Origin: a virus
DNA length: 37,503 nt
Virus record (IMG/VR): IMGVR_UViG_3300035204_000666
Coordinates: 1 to 37,503 of that record
Reading direction: 5' to 3' (one strand)
Made by a program: the position numbers and the translations under genes. Positions within the stretch are counted from its first letter, which is position 1. The number at the start of each line of letters is the position of its first letter. Positions 31,083-37,503 of the stretch are shown in pieces. The notes under the pieces are model-generated. The model searched no databases, was not told the DNA's origin, and saw only the letters and a program-made list of their open reading frames with translations.

Positions 31083-31988
31083 TTACTCAAAGACAAGCAT
31101 ACTGGCACTTTTCTCCAGACGCTCCTCTTCTGTTAAGCTTTCTTCATCTGACACCGTGTCAGACGCAGGCGTTAAACTATTAGTTAATGTTTTTGGTGTC
31201 TTAGCTTGGCCACCTTTGCCCTGAGTCGCTGAGGAATTAGCCCTGACGAGGCCCATCTTCTTAAGAAAACTGTCCGAGGCATATAAGCTGGCTGCCTCTT
31301 TTTTTAGCTCCGACTCAACAAAGTCACAAACTTCAGGGATGTCAGGTATCTCGCCGGTTTCGGTGGCATACCTATCCGCTGTCTGCATAACTCTGTCTCG
31401 CGCTTCCTTTGAAGATAATAAGTCATATTTCTCATTGTTATTATCTATGAAATCGTTTACATTTGCAATATATTTATTAACTTCGTTAGCTACGCGCATT
31501 TCTTCAACCCGTGCGCGGTAGCTTGATTGTTCTTCACGAAGCTTATTTAGTTCATTGCGTAACTCAGATTCAACCTGTCTGGTACTTCTTTCACCCTTGT
31601 TTAATATCCTGTGTGTAACATCTTGGTAATCTATACCAGCAAGCTTCATGGCCTCCAGTGGGTTGGATTTAGCAAGATTCTTGAAGTTGTCATATTCGTC
31701 AAGCTGGGACTTCTGCCCATTAAGCTTCGCTTCAAACTCTTTTATTTGTCTGCCCTTATCAAGAAGCTTCTTCTCCTTCCTTGAAAGCGCAGCAAACTTG
31801 GATGCAAATGAATCTTTCTTGGGCTCCTCCGCAGCCTCAACTGCCACCTCTGGTTCTGGCTCCTCCACTGCCTCCGGGGCCTCCTCTTTGGGCTCCTCGA
31901 GGGCTTCGGCTTCCGCCTCCTCCACAACTACCTCCGGGGCCTCTTGGGCCTCAACTGTCTCAAATAAGTTTAACTCTGTCTCTTCCAA
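31083..31988 (-). CDS. Scaffolding protein
   Basis: 301 aa. The first 60 residues are an extreme Glu/Ala/Pro/Val tract; then long charged coiled-coil helices (FAALSRKEKKLLDKGRQIKE, ESELRNELNKLREEQSSYRA); the C-terminal part is helical. This is the hallmark of scaffolding proteins that direct procapsid assembly and leave before maturation. It lies between portal and capsid genes. The start codon is TTG (31986-31988), with AGGAG six bases upstream, so initiation may be tuned. Confidence 0.75.
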   Translation of the reverse strand: MEETELNLFETVEAQEAPEVVVEEAEAEALEEPKEEAPEAVEEPEPEVAVEAAEEPKKDSFASKFAALSRKEKKLLDKGRQIKEFEAKLNGQKSQLDEYDNFKNLAKSNPLEAMKLAGIDYQDVTHRILNKGERSTRQVESELRNELNKLREEQSSYRARVEEMRVANEVNKYIANVNDFIDNNNEKYDLLSSKEARDRVMQTADRYATETGEIPDIPEVCDFVESELKKEAASLYASDSFLKKMGLVRANSSATQGKGGQAKTPKTLTNSLTPASDTVSDEESLTEEERLEKSASMLVFE

Positions 31989-31997
31989 TGGTTTCTC

Positions 31998-33890
31998 CTA
32001 TGCTATTGGCGGCCCCTCTGGGGGTGCCATCATCTGTTCTTCTGGTGGTGCTTCTTGCACCGCAGCTTCTTCCTGCACTGCAGCTTCTTCTGCCTGCTGC
32101 TTGGCAATCATCATCTCTTCCTTGGCCATGTCCTCTTCTTGCTGCATATTTAATAAGGACAGGGCATCACTTATATATCGTCTAAGTAATTCCAACTTGT
32201 CTTCCGGGGCACCGTCAACCTTGGCCCTTAGAAGGGCAGAGTTCATTTTTTGGATTGCCAATGGAAGGTTTGTAAACGGTTCAGGGGATACATATTCCCC
32301 CTTATCGAGGATTAGTCCTATAGTCATCTCTATGTCATCCATAGGTGCATTTTGTAGGCTTTGCACTGATTCTAAGTCGGGGAACTCAAGCAGGTTCAGG
32401 GCATCCTCTCTGGCAATAAGTCCAGCGCCCAGCATCTCCTCAACTGTCTGAAGCTTTCCTGCCGGTGTTGATGGCAACAGGGATGTTGGGAATGCCTGCA
32501 TAACATAGTCTGATTCGTCCAAATTGATGTCTTTCCAGTCTATCTTCTCTACAAACTTCTTATTGAAGCTGGTTACTTTTAATCCCTCTCCGTCAGCTTC
32601 TATGTCCCGCGCAGTATCAATCATAATTTTAGCGGCGTCCAGATACATCTTCTCATAAGCCTTAGCGAATGACATGAATCTCTCACTCTCAATATCGTGG
32701 AACTCTCGCAAGGCTCTACCACTATCTAGCCCACTTGGCTTTTTGCTGGTGGCACTAAGCTGGCTGATGCCAACAATTTCATAGGCGCGATTATATAATC
32801 TATCTAGGTGGGCGAACATTTCCGGGTTAACCGCAGGGGCAGTCCGATATTCTGGCATAGTCCCAGAGTAGACTATAACTCCCCCAATTTCGTTATTGAG
32901 GTGACTCTTAGAGACTTTACTGCCAGCTTCCACAAATACTTTAGGAACGCTAACCAAGTGCATGGAAACCTGAATTGTGCGAAGAAGCTTGTTTATTTCA
33001 ACCTGTAGTCCGGTTAGCTGTTCTGCTATTCCCTGCCCCCATAGCCCTAATGGCCTCTTATTCCATTTAACAACAACGAAGGGGAAGTATGATTTTCCAT
33101 ACTCTTCGTCCACAAGTGTTCTGTTATCTATGGCAATTACATGCCTTCCGTCTTTAGCTTCTGGGTTGGACGGTAGGTGCCAAGCCTCTAGGCATGCAAC
33201 TTGGTTAGACGATTTACTCTCAAGCTTAGATGATTCGTTGTGTTCTTCGGAGGCTGCTATGATAGCTTCCTTATCTTCGGGGAACATCTCTATGAGTACC
33301 TCCCTACTCACGAATTTTCTGTGGAACATTTGCCGTGGCTTACCGTAAATGCTTTCCTCGTCGTCAATAATAATCTCGTCAGGCAGAACCCTTTCGGCTT
33401 TAACCTTGTTGTTCTCCTGATAGATTTTCATAAACCCAGTACCAAAAATACAGGCATCACGAGAAACATCCTCACCTACCTCATACAGATTGGATTCATA
33501 GAAGAGGCCCTGAGAAAACTTATTAAGTTGCTTGGCCTTTCTCTTGAGGGAGAAATCGCCCCCGGCAGTCAAGAATGTCGGCCTTGGGTTATTTTTGATA
33601 ATCTTACTGACTACGGTGCTAATCATCGAATGAACTATGTTTAAGGTTACCTTCCGCTGTTGGGAGAAAACACCCGTTGTGGGGGCGCTGGAGTAGGCAT
33701 AGGCCCTCATTTGGCTATCATTGATGTCTCCATATAGACGGAGGTTCTGGAGGTTCTCAGCGCGTCTGTGGGGCTGATTCTCCTCAAGGATGCGTACAGT
33801 CGAGAATACATAGTCGTGTACGTTATTTTTTTGTTGCCACCAGAATACCCGGAGGCCAGCTTTCGATTCACCGTAAGTATAATCAGCCAT
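31998..33890 (-). CDS. Portal protein
   Basis: 630 aa. Hallmarks of the P22-like/T7-like portal group: N-terminal helices, RKVTLNIVHSMISTVVSKII (wing/core), SRDACIFGTGFMKIYQENNK with ADP-like loop, and the long C-terminal helical barrel ending in a Gln/Glu/Pro-rich tail (AEEAAVQEEAAVQEAPPEEQ). Twelve copies form the ring through which DNA is packaged and ejected. It lies downstream of the terminase, as in most tailed phages. AGGAA precedes its ATG. Confidence 0.85.
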   Translation of the reverse strand: MADYTYGESKAGLRVFWWQQKNNVHDYVFSTVRILEENQPHRRAENLQNLRLYGDINDSQMRAYAYSSAPTTGVFSQQRKVTLNIVHSMISTVVSKIIKNNPRPTFLTAGGDFSLKRKAKQLNKFSQGLFYESNLYEVGEDVSRDACIFGTGFMKIYQENNKVKAERVLPDEIIIDDEESIYGKPRQMFHRKFVSREVLIEMFPEDKEAIIAASEEHNESSKLESKSSNQVACLEAWHLPSNPEAKDGRHVIAIDNRTLVDEEYGKSYFPFVVVKWNKRPLGLWGQGIAEQLTGLQVEINKLLRTIQVSMHLVSVPKVFVEAGSKVSKSHLNNEIGGVIVYSGTMPEYRTAPAVNPEMFAHLDRLYNRAYEIVGISQLSATSKKPSGLDSGRALREFHDIESERFMSFAKAYEKMYLDAAKIMIDTARDIEADGEGLKVTSFNKKFVEKIDWKDINLDESDYVMQAFPTSLLPSTPAGKLQTVEEMLGAGLIAREDALNLLEFPDLESVQSLQNAPMDDIEMTIGLILDKGEYVSPEPFTNLPLAIQKMNSALLRAKVDGAPEDKLELLRRYISDALSLLNMQQEEDMAKEEMMIAKQQAEEAAVQEEAAVQEAPPEEQMMAPPEGPPIA

Positions 33891-33902
33891 TTAATTCATT
33901 CC

Positions 33903-34121
33903 TCAGCTTGCAGAGTAGAAAAGCAAGTCGTCATCTTCATCACTTTGACTCTTGCTGTCTACTATTAGGTCATTCATATCGGCCATATTTTTTGATGGCA
34001 CATGCACAACGGCACCAAATTTAACGGATAATCCATCACAGGAAAACTCTTGGACGCCATTATCTCTAAGCATCTCGAATAGTTCCGTCAAATCATTGTA
34101 ATTTACATTGTCTAATTTCAA
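33903..34121 (-). CDS. Unknown 72-aa acidic protein between terminase and portal
   Basis: The start is best placed at a TTG (34119-34121), seven bases after GGAGG and overlapping the terminase TGA by TTGA; an apparent GTG reading upstream is inside the ribosome site. The product begins KLDNVNYNDLTELFEML after the initiator and ends in Asp/Ser-rich sequence. Possibly a small packaging or portal-assembly factor. Function unknown. Confidence 0.55.
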   Translation of the reverse strand: MKLDNVNYNDLTELFEMLRDNGVQEFSCDGLSVKFGAVVHVPSKNMADMNDLIVDSKSQSDEDDDLLFYSAS

Positions 34122-35569
34122 TTTAATTCCTCCCACCAGTCTTGTGTTTCTGCAATTCTCAGGGCCTCTACATCGGCATCTTCCATCCTCTGGGCCTCAG
34201 CGTCGAACCATGCAGTTGTACCATAAACTGGCGGTATCACCAATTCTTCGCTACAATAGTGTTTAGACTCGCGCCACGCATATAGGAAAGCATCACTCAG
34301 ATGGTTCTCAAATCTGTCATCTTCGCGCTTATTACGTTCGTCCCACTGCAAAAGCCTCCATTCGTCGATAATGGCGCTATCGGGAAGTACCTTGATGAAT
34401 CCGCTGGCCATGTCAGAGTTAAGCAGACTAACGTAGCTAAACTTATCCTGTTTAGTTGCGGGGTGAACGGGAAGCCTGTAACGGACACGGAACTCCTCAG
34501 CGATGCTCTTGCCGAGTCCTCCCGTATCTACGACGATTTTGGTGAACTCGTAACGGTCAAAAAGCTGTTGTATTTGCTGCGCGATTTCTGCCGGAATCAT
34601 ACCGGCCCTCTTAATTTCTTCGACAAGATAGAAGACGGGCAGGTTGCGGCTAAATGCGCCGACCACAAATGCAGTTGCGTCATCAAAGCCCAAATCAACT
34701 CCAAGAAGATACTCAAAATCGTACTCGTCGGTAGGGAGGGTAGTATAGAGATTCTTACTCTCGTCGAAGCGGTAAACCAGACTGTCTGCGGAGCGCACCC
34801 ACCTCCCGCACCACTCACGTAGGTAGACAGGATGAAATTCATCCCACCCCCTTCTCTGCATTCTCTGAGAAAGCCATTCCTCAGCATGTGGTATGTAAGG
34901 ATTGTCACGAATCGTCCACTTATGGCTGCTATAATCGCTGTCTTCCTCCGTTGTTGCGCGGAAGAAGATGCCCGTACACGCAGCACTTGGAGTGCCCATC
35001 ATAAGGAGTGTCCCGTTATGGTCAATAAGCGTGGGTTCAAGAACCTCTTCAACTAACTCATCAATATGGCTGCCAAAAGAAGCGCACTCATCGAGTATGG
35101 CAAGGTGGAATGCTGGCCCGCGTAGCTTATCTACGTCTGCCGCATCATTTGCACCGAATAGGGAAATCATACTGCCATTTTGGAAGGTTGCAACAAGTTC
35201 CGTGTTGTTGAAGTGCATATTTAAGTCATAATCTGCATTGAGATACTTCAGCTTTGGCCATAAAACCTGCTTGGCGTTCTTCCTAGTAAGAGAAACATAG
35301 GCACATTCAGCCCTATCCATCTCCAGTGCCAGTTTACAGAGGTAAACAGCCGCTGTGTGGCTTTTCCCGGCTCTTCTGGAGCATAATGCGGCCTTAAGCT
35401 TGCTTTTGTCATCTATAAGGGCCTTTTGTTGAGGGAAGCAGTCATTATAGAACTGCATGCTGCGTTCTTGGGCAGTTCGACTTACTTTCGACTTAGGAAG
35501 CTTACCAAACCGCTTAACATACTCTCTAAGTACGTTTCTGGACTCTATGTGGTTCTTTATTTTGCCCAA
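34118..35569 (-). CDS. terL: Terminase large subunit (packaging ATPase and nuclease)
   Basis: 483 aa. Walker A SRRAGKSH (residues 64-71), Walker B LAILDE (156-161) and coupling motif GTPS (192-195) form the packaging motor. In the nuclease domain Asp292 (GVDLGFDD), Asp348 (VVDTGG) and Asp426 (NHLSDAF) form the RNase H-like metal site that cuts the DNA at each headful or end. The start codon is probably TTG 35569, about ten bases after AAGGA; no ATG lies near the N-terminus. It overlaps the gene before and after it, so the packaging genes are coupled. Confidence 0.92.
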   Translation of the reverse strand: MGKIKNHIESRNVLREYVKRFGKLPKSKVSRTAQERSMQFYNDCFPQQKALIDDKSKLKAALCSRRAGKSHTAAVYLCKLALEMDRAECAYVSLTRKNAKQVLWPKLKYLNADYDLNMHFNNTELVATFQNGSMISLFGANDAADVDKLRGPAFHLAILDECASFGSHIDELVEEVLEPTLIDHNGTLLMMGTPSAACTGIFFRATTEEDSDYSSHKWTIRDNPYIPHAEEWLSQRMQRRGWDEFHPVYLREWCGRWVRSADSLVYRFDESKNLYTTLPTDEYDFEYLLGVDLGFDDATAFVVGAFSRNLPVFYLVEEIKRAGMIPAEIAQQIQQLFDRYEFTKIVVDTGGLGKSIAEEFRVRYRLPVHPATKQDKFSYVSLLNSDMASGFIKVLPDSAIIDEWRLLQWDERNKREDDRFENHLSDAFLYAWRESKHYCSEELVIPPVYGTTAWFDAEAQRMEDADVEALRIAETQDWWEELN

Positions 35570-35895
35570 GCGCCAACAATCCTTGCAGAGAGGACATTTT
35601 TAACCAGAAATACGGCCTCTCGCATTTCCTTAGGCATCCTTTTGCCAGTAGACTTCAAAATATGATATTCCATAGCGGAGATGGACGGGATGCCGTCCTC
35701 GTTGTATCTTATGCTTCTGCCCTCATCCTCACAGATGATAACACCATTAACGTTCTTGTCCTTGTTCTCAGATGTATATTCCGAACCCCAACCCATGTAT
35801 TTCTCCCAAGGGAGTTCTCCATCTTTGCGTTTACTTATGTCCATGTCTTTCCTTGGCTTTTTTACTGGCCTTCTGGGGGGTTCCTTCTTTTCCAT
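35557..35895 (-). CDS. Unknown 112-aa protein, possible small terminase
   Basis: A basic N-terminus (KKEPPRRPVKKPRKDMDISK) is followed by mixed charged sequence and a C-terminal helix (MREAVFLVKNVLSARIVGAW). It lies directly before the large terminase, overlapping it by 13 bp, and basic proteins of about this size there are often small terminase subunits that recognise the packaging site. No helix-turn-helix is clearly visible, so this is a positional guess. AGGAAATT precedes its ATG. Confidence 0.55.
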   Translation of the reverse strand: MEKKEPPRRPVKKPRKDMDISKRKDGELPWEKYMGWGSEYTSENKDKNVNGVIICEDEGRSIRYNEDGIPSISAMEYHILKSTGKRMPKEMREAVFLVKNVLSARIVGAWAK

Positions 35896-36115
35896 AATTT
35901 CCTAGTCCCGGCAATTCTGACTCATCCTCCGCCTTGAAATAAGACACATTAGACATAGGTACAACCACCGTCTGATGCTTTGAGTGGATAAGAACAAAGC
36001 TATTAACTAACTTTATATAGCTTACATCTCTTGTGCGTTCTTTGCAAAAGAAACTCTTAACTTCACCATTGGGAAGTCTACAGGCATCAATGGTTTTCAC
36101 ACATGATAGTATCAT
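35831..36115 (-). CDS. Unknown 94-aa protein overlapping its downstream neighbour
   Basis: Starts MILSCVKTIDACRLPNGEVK with GGAGGAG before the ATG, and overlaps the GNAT-like gene at ATGA. Its last 22 codons (basic: KKAKERHGHK) overlap the next gene by 65 bp in another frame. The middle (VSYIKLVNSFVLIHSKHQTV) looks like a small beta sheet. No family recognised. A dual-coding 3' end is likely. Confidence 0.6.
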   Translation of the reverse strand: MILSCVKTIDACRLPNGEVKSFFCKERTRDVSYIKLVNSFVLIHSKHQTVVVPMSNVSYFKAEDESELPGLGNYGKEGTPQKASKKAKERHGHK

Positions 36116-36591
36116 ATTTTCTCCTCCTTGTTTATCCTCTCTTCCAAATTACCCGGCATAGGTATTTTGTGCAATATGTAGGGGTTATAAACAACCTGTC
36201 TGCCATACACCTTAAAAGCCTTGCCCCTGAAATAGTGTGACGCAATTATATCCCCCCCTTTGCTCCATCCATACTCCTCAAGCAGAAGCGTGGCTATACC
36301 CATACGCCTATAAGGCTGCTTCACATATACGAAGTGAACCAGCGGCACCTCATGCGTTTCAGCGCACATCCAGCCATAGATATGGGAGGCATCCTCCACA
36401 CTACACGCTACCTTGATAAGGGCGGCCTTAGTCAGGTAATTTAGAATCACTCTGTGGCCGGTGAAATATACGTGTGGAGGAATGCCCTGAGAAAAGGCGC
36501 TACCATAGTGCTGTTTGAGCCAGCTATTATAAACCAAGTTTATATCGCTAGGGACAGAATCCCTAACTATGATAGGTAATTCTTCTTTCAC
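36112..36591 (-). CDS. GNAT-like acyltransferase
   Basis: 159 aa. Residues about 86-105 (VHFVYVKQPYRRMGIATLLL) match GNAT motif A, the acetyl-CoA pyrophosphate loop (R-x-x-G-x-A). The N-terminal (IIVRDSVPSDINLVYNSWL) also fits the family start. Start is a GTG (36591) overlapping the stop of the possible ORF before it (GTGA); no good ribosome site. A GNAT in the packaging block may modify a virion or host protein; the substrate is unknown. Confidence 0.75.
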   Translation of the reverse strand: MKEELPIIVRDSVPSDINLVYNSWLKQHYGSAFSQGIPPHVYFTGHRVILNYLTKAALIKVACSVEDASHIYGWMCAETHEVPLVHFVYVKQPYRRMGIATLLLEEYGWSKGGDIIASHYFRGKAFKVYGRQVVYNPYILHKIPMPGNLEERINKEEKI

Positions 36592-36938
36592 TTGTCTGGC
36601 TTATTTTTTTCTTTAAAAAAAGTCCTAAAAGGTATTGACACGATATTTAGCAATGTAGTATATAACTTATATAGGCCGTTGAGGCTTGAGTCCAAGAGGG
36701 GGCGGAGGTGGACGAGAAGTGGCAGCTTCGATGTGAGGCTGTACTTGCTGTGTCGTCGCCCTTCGGGCTCCGAGACTCGTCCCTTCGGGACTCGTCCCAC
36801 CGAGGAGGTAGCAGCACCGGGGGGTGGTAGATACTCCGAGGCCGTGGAGGAACACGAGGCCCAGTAGTCCTCTGCATTCCTGTGCCGGTTATTCCATACG
36901 CCGCTATATACGTTGTTACCCTTAGATGGTTTCTTCAT
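36588..36938 (-). CDS. Doubtful 116-aa ORF over the structured region
   Basis: An open frame from ATG 36938 (MKKPSKGNNVYSGVWNNRHR) to TGA 36588, overlapping the stop of the Gln-rich gene and touching the GNAT gene by GTGA. The junctions resemble real couplings and would explain how the GNAT gene is translated. Against it: no ribosome-binding site, a middle part encoded by GC-rich hairpins with repeated GRVPKGR/SEPEGRR-like content, and a strong opposite-strand promoter. It may be a real gene, or the frame may be open by chance over a structured RNA. Confidence 0.3.
   Translation of the reverse strand: MKKPSKGNNVYSGVWNNRHRNAEDYWASCSSTASEYLPPPGAATSSVGRVPKGRVSEPEGRRHSKYSLTSKLPLLVHLRPLLDSSLNGLYKLYTTLLNIVSIPFRTFFKEKNKPDK
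36635..36664 (+). promoter_or_regulatory. Strong rightward promoter antisense to the late operon
   Basis: Consensus TTGACA (36635-36640), 18-bp spacer, TATATA (36659-36664). It is the same design as the main early promoter at 1803-1832, sharing TGTAGTATATAACT. No late gene is transcribed in this direction. Transcripts would start near 36670, right before the structured region. Confidence 0.7.
36670..36890 (+). ncRNA. Candidate structured noncoding RNA (four-helix junction)
   Basis: Folding by eye gives P1: 36707-36716 with 36791-36801 (GGTGGACGAG with CTCGTCCCACC, 10 bp, one bulge). Inside are P2: 36717-36726 with 36738-36746 (AAGT/ACTT plus CAGC/GCTG); P3: GCCC-TTC-GGGC (36758-36768); P4: TCCC-TTC-GGGA (36780-36790). 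P2 and P4 abut P1 without linkers, and the two linkers around P3 are 11 nt each, a compact junction. A 5' hairpin (CTTG-AGTC-CAAG, 36685-36696) and a 3' hairpin (GAGG/CCTC and GGAA/TTCC, about 36849-36880) flank it. It is preceded by a strong promoter on the same strand. No terminator is obvious, so the 3' end is unknown. Confidence 0.45.
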
Positions 36939-37206
36939 TGGCAACTATCGATGGCACTGGTAATTCTCCTGCTGATTCACCCGGTTGAGGTGCCTGCAAC
37001 TGTGTAACTACGTTAAGCGCGACATCTAGGCCCTTAATCTGCATGTCAACGTTATCAAGCTGCTCCTTGAGTACATCCATCTGAAACGTCAGGTGGCCTC
37101 TTCGGGCGCATAACTCGCCATACTTGTTATTGATTGTCTCCGCTTCGGGGGACTGCTGCTGTTGTGGTTGTTGCTGTTGTGGTTGTTGCTGTTGTGCATC
37201 TGCCAT
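36922..37206 (-). CDS. Gln-rich coiled-coil protein, first late gene
   Basis: 94 aa from ATG 37206, seven bases after AAGGAG. MADA is followed by three QQQQP units, encoded by a 15-bp tandem repeat (about 37150-37199), then a coiled coil (LTFQMDVLKEQLDNVDMQIK) and a Pro/Ser-rich tail. A longer upstream reading crosses a terminator and is not credible. Leading the late operon, it may be a small packaging or head-assembly factor. The repeat makes copy number likely to vary between relatives. Confidence 0.65.
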   Translation of the reverse strand: MADAQQQQPQQQQPQQQQSPEAETINNKYGELCARRGHLTFQMDVLKEQLDNVDMQIKGLDVALNVVTQLQAPQPGESAGELPVPSIVANEETI

Positions 37207-37218
37207 TTTAAAACTCCT

Positions 37219-37245
37219 TAAAAAATTGAGGCACTTTTTAGTGCC
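37219..37245 (-). terminator. Terminator-like hairpin just before the first late gene
   Basis: On the minus strand GGCACT and AGTGCC pair perfectly around AAAA (37230-37245), followed by TCAATTTTTT: a textbook intrinsic terminator. It lies directly upstream of the AAGGAG (37214-37219) of the Gln-rich gene, so leftward transcripts from the right would stop here unless antiterminated. It may act as an attenuator. Confidence 0.7.
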
Positions 37246-37378
37246 GTGAAAAATATTTGGGGACGAATGAATATGACTGTTAGTATAGATAGGGGTATTG
37301 GGGTTTTTGTAAAATCTAAAGGGAGGTATGAAGAGAGAATAGAGCAACTAGAGATGTACCTACTCCCCTCGTTATAAT

Positions 37379-37503
37379 AAGGACTGAAGACTCTCTCTTT
37401 TATATAACAAAAAGAAGACAAAAGGACTGAAGACACTGATACTACTACTAATAAAGACAAAGGACTAAAGCCTATTGCCATTAATAAAGATAAAGGACTA
37501 AAG
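37379..37503. repeat. Four GGACTRAAG direct repeats at the right edge
   Basis: GGACTGAAG at 37381 and 37424, GGACTAAAG at 37462 and 37495; spacings 43, 38 and 33 bp, shrinking by five each time. The last two sit in a longer shared unit (TAATAAAGAYAAAGGACTAAAG on the plus strand, split here as TAATAAAGA and AAAGGACTAAAG). They resemble in style the short CCTAAAG repeats beside the T7 terminal repeat, so they may mark a genome end, or be binding sites for a late activator. The array may continue past the window. Confidence 0.6.

Larger units (their letters stand above)
37207..37503. other. Late-operon leader region (no gene)
   Basis: About 300 bp without a credible gene; open frames here are low-complexity Ser/Leu-rich shadows of the repeats. 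It contains the terminator-like hairpin before the first late gene, a possible -10 box TATACT on the minus strand (37282-37287, with only a weak -35), and the GGACTRAAG repeats at the right edge. Confidence 0.6.

Noticed and set aside
36592-36867. Plus-strand 91-aa ORF over the structured region
   Set aside because: It starts before the plus-strand promoter at 36635-36664, so that promoter could not express its full length; codons follow the GC-rich hairpins, and no ribosome site is present.
37218-37481. Open leftward frame (87 aa) at the right edge, which would even stay in frame if the window ends were joined to the left-edge gene
   Set aside because: It is a Ser/Leu-rich shadow of the GGACTRAAG repeats and terminator region, with no ribosome site; the joining in frame is likely coincidence and circularity is not shown.

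Overview
This window is tailed-phage DNA of about 37.5 kb. I infer short-tailed (podovirus-like) morphology and a Gram-negative host. The evidence is a complete head module (terminase large subunit, portal, Glu-rich scaffold, major capsid protein), followed by an adaptor, a very large nozzle-like tail protein, two long fibre-like proteins, three probable internal or ejection proteins, a holin and an amidase endolysin. Genes are tightly packed, mostly joined by ATGA or TAATG overlaps. I see no integrase, tRNA, rRNA, IS element or CRISPR array. I also see no DNA or RNA polymerase, primase or replicative helicase, so replication probably depends on the host or on genes outside the window.

Left arm, leftward (1-1322): a promoter at 1363-1390 drives four small unknown genes (80, 59, 96 and 86 aa), which end at a strong bidirectional terminator (321-353). 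A second promoter then reads into a gene cut by the left edge. Between this operon and the rightward genes lies an origin-like control region (about 1440-1850). It holds 12 palindromic elements spaced about 15.6 bp apart, a run of 16 pentamers, and divergent promoters.

Early arm, rightward (1852-9201): small unknown genes, an exported Cys-rich protein, then a recombination set: a Fe-S RecB/Cas4-like nuclease split in two overlapping ORFs, a Sak4-like ATPase and a DUF669-like SSB. These are followed by a winged-helix protein with its Shine-Dalgarno inside a strong RNA structure, two more PD-(D/E)XK-like nucleases, a DUF6475-like replication protein and a small HExxH metallopeptidase.

Late arm, leftward (37206 down to 9198): a Gln-rich coiled-coil protein, a GNAT-like protein, packaging, head, tail, ejection and lysis genes. 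The early and late arms converge so tightly that their stop codons overlap in one CTAG, with no terminator between them.

The most unusual region is 36635-36890. A rightward promoter nearly identical to the main early promoter, antisense to the late operon, precedes a GC-rich segment that folds by eye into a four-helix junction. It may be an undescribed phage structured RNA beside the packaging genes. At the extreme right are four GGACTRAAG repeats and a terminator-like hairpin just before the first late gene, suggesting either late-gene control or proximity to a genome end. All calls come from reading the sequence; no database search was run.
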